A stretch of DNA of 32,662 nucleotides from Planctomycetota bacterium. Its GTDB lineage: Bacteria; Planctomycetota; Phycisphaerae; Phycisphaerales; Phycisphaeraceae. Both the position numbers and the translations under genes were made by a program. Positions 7,717-13,280 of the stretch are shown here, one piece after another. Location of the stretch: positions 1 through 32,662 of the forward strand of contig JAJXSS010000003.1 in NCBI GenBank assembly GCA_021784455.1. The letters are read 5' to 3'. The stretch's first letter is position 1, and each line of letters starts with the position of its first letter. Under the pieces are notes generated by a model that was given only the letters and a program-made list of their open reading frames with translations, was not told where the DNA came from and searched no databases.

Positions 7717-8100
7717 ATGCAACGCACCTGGCAGATCGGATTGACCGTGCTGGCGGTAGGTGTGATCAGCGGCTTGATGTGGTCGGCCCGGGCGATGGGC
7801 AAGACCGATGCCCCTCACCACACGCTGACGGGCGAAGTGCTGGACATGAGCTGCTACCTTACCGCGGGCGCCCATGGACGCGGCCATGCGGCCTGCGCCG
7901 CGATGTGCCTTAAGGCCGGCGAACCGGCCGGGCTCCTGGTCGGGGACAAAGCCTACCTCCTGGTGGGCAGCCACGAGCATCCCCAGGCCTACGAGCAGGT
8001 CCGCGGCATGGCGGCCGACAAGGTCACCGTTACCGGCAAACTGGTGGACCGCGGCGGCGTGCCCGGCTTCGTCGTGGAAAAAGTGGCACGGGCGCAGTGA
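7717..8100 (+). CDS. small exported Cys/His protein, possible copper-handling OB-fold protein
   Basis: 127 residues from the ATG at 7717, preceded by ACGGAGG with about 5 bases of spacing. An N-terminal hydrophobic stretch (about residues 7-25) ending near ARA looks like a signal peptide, so the mature protein is probably periplasmic. A dense ligand-like set follows: Cys46, His53, His57, Cys60 and Cys64 (pattern C-x6-H-x3-H-x2-C-x3-C), then His86 and His88. The rest (TGEVLDM, AGLLVGDKAYLLVG, KVTVTGKLV) has the rhythm of a small OB-fold beta barrel. I do not recognise a named family. It lies 103 bases after copA on the same strand, which suggests, but does not prove, periplasmic copper binding. 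Confidence 0.75.
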   Translation: MQRTWQIGLTVLAVGVISGLMWSARAMGKTDAPHHTLTGEVLDMSCYLTAGAHGRGHAACAAMCLKAGEPAGLLVGDKAYLLVGSHEHPQAYEQVRGMAADKVTVTGKLVDRGGVPGFVVEKVARAQ

Positions 8101-8109
8101 GCGTGGCTC

Positions 8110-9024
8110 TCAAGCCGCCCGTCGCGCCGGTGTCAAGGTCGGCTCGGGCCGGTGCGCGCCGTGCATGATGGCGTGGCGGATGGAGTTATTGGCCAGCCAC
8201 CACGGGTGGCGTACCAGTTCGCGCCAGATGAACTGCCGCGCTTCCTGGCCGTGCAGTTCAGCCTGGGCCAGGGCGTAGATGCGTTCGCGCTGGTCGCAGT
8301 TGCGCCACAGGGCATAGCGCTGGGCCACGGGCAGGTATCCCGCGTACTGGCGGGCGGCCTGGATATGTTCGAGGCCTTCCTGCACCGTGTTCAAGGCGGT
8401 GCGGCTGGCCGCATGCTCGCGCTTGGCCGCCAGGGCCTGCGAGGTCAGGCGCGGCCGGCGGTCCTGGGCCAGCAGGCGGCACCAGTATTCGTAATCCCAG
8501 GTGAACTGGTATTGCTCGTTGAGCGGGCCGTACGCCGCAAAGAAATCACGCCGCCAGAACGTGGCGGCCGAAGGCAGGGGCCCCGAATCGTGCATCAGGA
8601 ACGCGAGCAGAGAGCCGGGATCGCCCGGCTCGATTTCTCCCCGGGGCTGGTCGCGGCTGTCGATCCGGAGCGCCCGGCCGACCAGCCAATCCACCCCGTT
8701 GCCGGGGGCCATCAGGCCGGCCACGGTGTTCAGGGCCTGGGGCAGATAGAGGTCGTCCGCGGCCAGAATGCCCACGATATCCCCCGTGGCGTGGGCCAGA
8801 GCCTTGTTGGCGGCCTGGGCCGGCCCCGTGTCGGGTTCACTGATGAAGGTCACCTGGTCCCGGTAGAGATTGATGATGTCGAGGCTGCCGTCGGCCGATC
8901 CGCCATCGACCAAGAGGTACTCGAGGTTGTCGTACCCCTGGTCCAGCACACTGCAGATGGCGCGTTCGATGTAGTCAACCTGGTTCAGACACGGGGTGAC
9001 AATCGAGATTCGCGGCAGCGTCAT
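8110..9024 (-). CDS. family 2 glycosyltransferase
   Basis: Likely cytoplasmic GT-A sugar transferase using a nucleotide sugar, 304 residues. The start MTLPRISIVTPCLNQ at 9024 has AGGAG 7 bases upstream; a longer form from 9063 would add 13 residues without family similarity. The N-terminal GT2 fold shows SIVTPCLNQ, VDGGSADGS and the metal-binding region GILAADD (about residues 85-95). The C-terminal half shares WRR, a WDYEYWCR segment and RHPWWLANNSIR with the neighbouring GT2 at 9283-10134, so the two are diverged paralogues. It is the last gene of the minus-strand glycan operon and converges on the copper-linked gene with 9 bases between stops. The sugar donor cannot be read from sequence. 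Confidence 0.88.
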   Translation of the reverse strand: MTLPRISIVTPCLNQVDYIERAICSVLDQGYDNLEYLLVDGGSADGSLDIINLYRDQVTFISEPDTGPAQAANKALAHATGDIVGILAADDLYLPQALNTVAGLMAPGNGVDWLVGRALRIDSRDQPRGEIEPGDPGSLLAFLMHDSGPLPSAATFWRRDFFAAYGPLNEQYQFTWDYEYWCRLLAQDRRPRLTSQALAAKREHAASRTALNTVQEGLEHIQAARQYAGYLPVAQRYALWRNCDQRERIYALAQAELHGQEARQFIWRELVRHPWWLANNSIRHAIMHGAHRPEPTLTPARRAA

Positions 9025-9282
9025 GAGGCGGCTCCTGTGATGACCGGTGGAACACCAAGGCACAGCCGCAACCGGCCATGGGACCTATCGGTCATTCCCC
9101 AAGGTGCCTAAACGGCACAGGCGGCATCTTTTGAGGGATTTCAATAAAGGCCGAGCCCGCCTGATTATCGGACCGCCCTGCCATCCAGCCCGTTGCGGGG
9201 TCGCATTGGGCGGGGCGCTGAATCCGGGCGGCTCAAAATGGGGGTCGCCCGTGAACGTACCCGCGATACCCATGATTTTCCC
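9025..9282. other. spacer between the two GT2 genes
   Basis: A 258-base gap in an otherwise compact operon. It has a small hairpin, GTGCC (9104-9108) with GGCAC (9114-9118), no T-run, and one weak small open frame described separately. Local sequence is more AT-rich around 9125-9170 than in neighbouring genes. Deleted or decayed coding DNA is one possible explanation. Confidence 0.4.
9085..9273 (-). CDS. doubtful small ORF between the GT2 genes
   Basis: A 62-codon frame starting 9 bases after the stop of the upstream GT2, with GGGGA at ribosome-binding distance before the ATG (GGGGAAAATCATG). The product has a Pro/Gly-rich start (FTGDPHFEPPG) and a basic, Cys-containing end (KRCRLCRLG). Its second half uses codons rare in the neighbouring genes (ATA, TTA, AGA, CGA), which argues against a conserved gene. 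I recognise no family. It may be real, a remnant or chance. Confidence 0.2.
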   Translation of the reverse strand: MGIAGTFTGDPHFEPPGFSAPPNATPQRAGWQGGPIIRRARPLLKSLKRCRLCRLGTLGNDR

Positions 9283-10134
9283 CTAGGCCGCCAATGCCTG
9301 GCGGATCTGCTGCGACAGCAGCCACCAGGGGTGATACAGGACCTGGGCCCATAGTTCGCCGCGCGGCTGGCGCGTGGCCAAGGCCCGCCGCTGGTACCCG
9401 AGACGCCGGCGCAAGGTCTGCTGCTGCTGCGGGTTCAGCCGCGGCAGATAGCGCTTCTCGATCTGGATCAGAGCGCGGATGAAGGCATTGGCCTGCGTGC
9501 AGGTCTTGCTGCCCGGATGCTCGCGATAGGTGGCCAGTTCGGCATCCAGCAGGTCGGGCTCGGCCCCGTCCAGGAAGAAGCGCACCCACAGATCGAAATC
9601 CATCGCGTGATGCAGGTTCACATCCAGCAGGCCGGCGCGGTCGCTCAGGGGTCGCCGCCAGAACGTCGCGGGCTGGGGAATGCAAAAGGGCACATCCCGT
9701 AAGAGCGCCCCGGCCGCCGAAAACAACCCCGCCGGCCGCAAGGGGCCCAGATTCCGCCCGGCGGCGTCGATGCGCCGCGCCCGCCCGATCAGCCAGAGGC
9801 TTTGGGGATGGGCGGCGAACCATCCGCCCACGGTCAAAAGGGCCCCGGGCAGCAGCGTGTCATCCGAATTCAGCCAGCCCAGCACCTGACCCCGGGCCCG
9901 GGCCAGCCCCTTGTTGAGCGCATCCGACTGGCCCCGATCCGGTTCGACGATGGCAAAGTCCAGCCGGTGGCGGTAGCGCTCGATGATGGCCGCGCTGCCA
10001 TCCGTCGAGCCGCCATCGACGATCCCGAATTGCAGGTGCGGATAGCCCTGGGCCAGGACGCTCTGGATCGCCTGCTCCAGAAACGCGGCCTGGTTGAACG
10101 AGGGCATGATGACACTGATGCCGGGTAGAGCCAT
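9283..10134 (-). CDS. family 2 glycosyltransferase
   Basis: 283-residue GT-A enzyme. The N-terminus GISVIMPSFNQ, then VDGGSTDGS (nucleotide-binding) and GWLNSDD (metal/donor site, about residues 86-92), are classic GT2. The C-terminal part carries FWRR, DFDLWVRFF and YHPWWLLSQQIRQAL, matching the GT2 downstream and suggesting ancestral duplication. No membrane segments or signal peptide, so it probably acts at the cytoplasmic face on a lipid-linked glycan. The start codon follows the GT4 stop by 45 bases and has no clear ribosome-binding site, so translation may depend on upstream genes. Confidence 0.9.
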   Translation of the reverse strand: MALPGISVIMPSFNQAAFLEQAIQSVLAQGYPHLQFGIVDGGSTDGSAAIIERYRHRLDFAIVEPDRGQSDALNKGLARARGQVLGWLNSDDTLLPGALLTVGGWFAAHPQSLWLIGRARRIDAAGRNLGPLRPAGLFSAAGALLRDVPFCIPQPATFWRRPLSDRAGLLDVNLHHAMDFDLWVRFFLDGAEPDLLDAELATYREHPGSKTCTQANAFIRALIQIEKRYLPRLNPQQQQTLRRRLGYQRRALATRQPRGELWAQVLYHPWWLLSQQIRQALAA

Positions 10135-10179
10135 GGTCGGTACCAGAACAAAGTCGGTCTGCGTTGCGGGGTCATGCTT

Positions 10180-11544
10180 TCACGCGGCCTGACGTGACGG
10201 GGGCGCCCCCGCCGCCAGGCTGCGATACCACTGGATGTAATCGTCCACCTGGCGCTGGAGATTGAAGCGGCGCCGGGCATCCTCGGCAGCCTGGTCTCCC
10301 ATGATCCGGCGGCGCTGGGGATCGCCCAGGATTTGGGCCAGCGCCACAGCCAGGGCGGCCGGGTCACCGGGGCTTGTCAGCAGGCCGCTCCGGCCGTCCT
10401 GCACCTGTTCGGGGATTCCGCCCACGGCCGTGGCCACGACGGGCCGGCCGCAGGCCAGGGCCTCCAGCACCGTGTTCGGGAAGGTGTCGGCGCGGGCGGC
10501 GTGTACGTACACATCCGCCGCCTGGTAGTAGACGGCCAGGGCCCGGGGCTCGGGCACAAACGGCACAAAACGCAGCGTGGCCGCCCCCAGGTTTTCCGGC
10601 GGGGCCTCTTCGCCGACCGCCAAGAGCAGCAGAGGCCGGTCCCACCGCTGCCCGCCCAGCCGGGCCAGGGCCTGGCGCAGGGTCTGAAAATCCTTCCACG
10701 GCGAGCGGCGGATTCCGTCGGCGGCAAAGAGCACGATCCGCGCCTCCGCCGGCAGCCCCGCAGCGGCCCGCGCCGCCGCCTGGTCCCTGGGCCGGAATAC
10801 TTCCAGGTCCACGCCGTTGGGGATCACGCGGGCTTCCACGAGGCCTGGGGCCAGCAGCGATTGTTCCACTTTTCCCATCAGCCACCGGCACGGGGTGGCC
10901 ACGTGCAGCCGGCACCGGGCCAGGATCGCGCGCTTGCGCTGCCAGTTGTAAGCCGTGCCGTCGGCCGCCAGCGCCGGAAAGATGTTCAGGTCCGGGCAGT
11001 TTCCGCAGCCGTGCCGCCAGCGCTGGCACTCAAAGCTGTGGGCACAGTGCCCCGACAGCAGCCAGGCATCGTGCAGCGTCAGCAGCAGCGGGACTTCGCG
11101 ACCCAGAAGCGGCAGGGCCTCCAGGTCAAACCAGCCACCATGCAGGTTATGGGCGTGCAGCACATCAGGCCGGTTGGGCAGCAGTTCCAGCAGTCGGGCG
11201 CTCGCCGGGGCAGGGAGGTCTTCATGGCCCAAGGCCAGGGCACGCTGGCGCCCGGGCTCCACCGTGCGGCGCAGCCGTTGCGCAATGCGCCAGGCCCCCG
11301 GCAGATGAGCCAGCACCGAGCCCTGCCGTGCCTCCAGCCGCCGTGCCAGGGCCAGGGCCCAGCGCCGGGCGGCCGGGAGGCAGGCATCGTGCGGCAAGAC
11401 GATCGTCTGAGGATCCTGACCGTCCTTACGGCCCGCCACCAGGGTGGAGGTCAAACCGCGCCGGCGATAGGCCTCGTGCAGCCGACGGGCCACCTGGCCC
11501 GCCCCGCCCCGTCCGTCCGTGGCATTGATCTGGACAATGTGCAT
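10180..11544 (-). CDS. family 4 glycosyltransferase (GT-B)
   Basis: 454 residues from ATG 11544 (MHIVQINATDGRGGAGQVARR), where GT4 similarity begins; the frame stays open far upstream but that stretch overlaps the deacetylase gene. The N-terminal Rossmann half has the acceptor-side GGAG motif; the C-terminal half has IPNGVDLEVF, ADVYVHAARADTFPNTVLEALACG and VVATAVGGIPE, with the usual donor-binding acidic residues. A cysteine cluster (Cys167, 173, 180, 183; HCAHS to CGNCP) in the acceptor domain is shared by WcaC-like GT4 proteins and could bind a metal. It starts 8 bases after the deacetylase stop. It probably adds one residue in a surface glycan; donor unknown. Confidence 0.9.
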   Translation of the reverse strand: MHIVQINATDGRGGAGQVARRLHEAYRRRGLTSTLVAGRKDGQDPQTIVLPHDACLPAARRWALALARRLEARQGSVLAHLPGAWRIAQRLRRTVEPGRQRALALGHEDLPAPASARLLELLPNRPDVLHAHNLHGGWFDLEALPLLGREVPLLLTLHDAWLLSGHCAHSFECQRWRHGCGNCPDLNIFPALAADGTAYNWQRKRAILARCRLHVATPCRWLMGKVEQSLLAPGLVEARVIPNGVDLEVFRPRDQAAARAAAGLPAEARIVLFAADGIRRSPWKDFQTLRQALARLGGQRWDRPLLLLAVGEEAPPENLGAATLRFVPFVPEPRALAVYYQAADVYVHAARADTFPNTVLEALACGRPVVATAVGGIPEQVQDGRSGLLTSPGDPAALAVALAQILGDPQRRRIMGDQAAEDARRRFNLQRQVDDYIQWYRSLAAGAPPSRQAA

Positions 11545-11552
11545 GTCGGAGC

Positions 11553-12518
11553 TCACGCGACCCGGGCCCGGGCGCCGCGCGACATCTTCCAGGGGGGGCT
11601 CATCCGCTTGGCTTCCTGCGAAAACGCCGCCAGCCGTTGCTGGAAGGCCGCGCCGCTCCAGGCCCGCACCAGGCAGCGCGGCAGGGCCAGCGGGTCGCAT
11701 GCGCGGGTGACCAGTCCGGGCACCGTGGTGCAGGCGGCGCTGAAGCCGGCTGTCTGCACCAGGCGCCGTGTCGTGGCGTTCCAGTCGCGCCGGCCCCCGA
11801 AGGGGTAGGAGAAGCTGTTCACCGACCGCCCCAGCCATGCTTCGATGACCCGCTTGCCCTGGGTGATCTCGTGGTCCTGCTCTTGCGGGTTCAGGGCCGA
11901 TAACTGGGGGTGGCTCAGCGTGTGGGCCCCGATTTCGATGAGCGGGTGGGCGGCCAGTTGCTTCAATTGCGTGTGGGTCAGGGCCGTGCGGGCCAACTGG
12001 TTCTCCCGCGCCACGCCCTGCCGGGCGGCCAGATCCCTCAGCATGCGGTCGCGCTGGGGCGCCGGCAGCGTTTTCAAGACACTGTGCAGGTCCTGCGGCA
12101 CGGGCCCAACCCCCGCGGCCGCACCGGCGCTGGAGATCAAGCTGTCCAGCTCATCCCACCAGAAGGCGCGCGCCGACCCGACCATATCCGCGGTGACGAA
12201 CACCGTGGCCGGCACTTCGAACTCTTCCAGGATGTGCAGGGCGTGCGTGAAGTTGTCGGCATAGCCATCGTCGAAGGTCACCACCATGGCGCGCCCGGGC
12301 GCCTGGCCGCGGCACAGGGCGGCCGTCAGGTCCGCCACGCCCATGACCCGGTAGTGCCGGCGCACGATGCTCATCTGCTGGCGGAATTGCTCGGGCGTCA
12401 CCGCCAACTGGTCATGGTCGGTCGCCAGTTCCGCCACACGGTGATACGCCAGGATGCAGGCGCCGGTCCGGCACCAGGCCAGGATTCTGGAGACCTGTTC
12501 TTGAAATGCGGTCTTCAT
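11553..12518 (-). CDS. polysaccharide deacetylase (NodB/CE4 family)
   Basis: 321 residues. After LAYHRVAE, the NodB domain shows TFDDGYADN (Asp83, Asp84: base and metal ligand), the metal-binding H-x3-H in GAHTLSHPQL (His199, His203) and FSYPFGGRRDW (about 236-246). Such enzymes remove N- or O-acyl groups from sugars using a divalent metal. No signal peptide or membrane helix is visible, so a cytoplasmic role on a glycan precursor is suggested, unlike secreted peptidoglycan deacetylases. Its ATG overlaps the stop of the preceding methyltransferase by four bases (ATGA), implying translational coupling. The C-terminus is basic (KRMSPPWKMSRGARARVA). Confidence 0.9.
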   Translation of the reverse strand: MKTAFQEQVSRILAWCRTGACILAYHRVAELATDHDQLAVTPEQFRQQMSIVRRHYRVMGVADLTAALCRGQAPGRAMVVTFDDGYADNFTHALHILEEFEVPATVFVTADMVGSARAFWWDELDSLISSAGAAAGVGPVPQDLHSVLKTLPAPQRDRMLRDLAARQGVARENQLARTALTHTQLKQLAAHPLIEIGAHTLSHPQLSALNPQEQDHEITQGKRVIEAWLGRSVNSFSYPFGGRRDWNATTRRLVQTAGFSAACTTVPGLVTRACDPLALPRCLVRAWSGAAFQQRLAAFSQEAKRMSPPWKMSRGARARVA

Positions 12519-13252
12519 GGCCCCTCCCTGGGGGTACGGACCGCCCGGACACCCAGCAGCAGTTCGTAATCCCGATCCTGTGCGTCAAACTCTTCAGGTT
12601 TCAGTTCGTTGCTGGCCAGCCCTTGCAGGAACGCCGTGGCCGTCAGCACGTTGCCGTAAGCCTTCACCTCGACATGTCCCGGCGCAAACGCTTCTGCAAA
12701 GAACCGCCCCAGCGACAGGGATGTGAAGCGCCAGTAGTCGCCCCAGCGATCCATGTCGAAACGGGAGATCTGACTGATCCCCGCACAGGTGGCCAGCAGC
12801 ACGCCCCCGGGTTTGAGCGCCGCGGCCAGATGATGCAGGGCCTGGCGCACCTCGTAGATGAACCCCAGCGTCTGGGTCAGGATGATGCAATCGAAGGCCT
12901 CGGTGGGAATGCCGTCTCCGCTGACCAGGTCCCCGATCAGGGTGGCCTGCGGATCCCCCGCGCTCGTGTGCAGCACATCGGCCTGCGTCACCCGCTCGTC
13001 CCCGAACTTTCGCGTATAGACCGGTTCGGCGATTTCCAGCACGCGCCCCCGGATGTCCCGGCGATGGCTGACCAGGAAGCGCTCCATGTAGCAGCGGTCG
13101 ATGGGCAAGCCGCGGTCGAAGCCGAAGGTCCGGCTTACCGGGGTCAGCCGGCGCAGCGATCCCCAGCGCACGGCCGGGGGCCGCTGATGCCAGGCGCGCA
13201 GCCGGCGATACGCCGGGGCGGGCAGCACAGTTTTGGCGACTTGCTTCAGCAT
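12515..13252 (-). CDS. class I SAM-dependent methyltransferase
   Basis: 245 residues from ATG 13252 (MLKQVAKTVLPAPAYRRLR). Methyltransferase features: GRVLEIAEPVYT at the usual motif I position, with fewer glycines than the common DxGxGxG loop; FDCIILTQTLGFIYE (motif IV) and LKPGGVLLATCAGISQ (motif V/VI), then DRWGDYWRFT. This pattern resembles methyltransferases found in glycan clusters, so it probably methylates a sugar or a terminal group. The start is 28 bases after the fusion gene; the stop overlaps the deacetylase ATG. A longer form from 13345 would add 31 residues and overlap the fusion gene; I prefer the short form. Confidence 0.85.
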   Translation of the reverse strand: MLKQVAKTVLPAPAYRRLRAWHQRPPAVRWGSLRRLTPVSRTFGFDRGLPIDRCYMERFLVSHRRDIRGRVLEIAEPVYTRKFGDERVTQADVLHTSAGDPQATLIGDLVSGDGIPTEAFDCIILTQTLGFIYEVRQALHHLAAALKPGGVLLATCAGISQISRFDMDRWGDYWRFTSLSLGRFFAEAFAPGHVEVKAYGNVLTATAFLQGLASNELKPEEFDAQDRDYELLLGVRAVRTPREGP

Positions 13253-13280
13253 GGCATCAGCCCTTGCGATCGGGCGCCTT

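Noticed and set aside
9104-9118. Rho-independent terminator in the GT2-GT2 gap
   Set aside because: The stem is only 5 bp and no T-run follows on either strand.
10333-11808. Long plus-strand frame opposite the GT4 and deacetylase genes
   Set aside because: It overlaps two convincing minus-strand enzymes with intact catalytic motifs, and its translation shows no domain.
11545-11838. N-terminal extension of the GT4 protein
   Set aside because: The extra stretch lies over the deacetylase coding region and has no GT similarity; MHIVQINATDG is the usual GT4 start.
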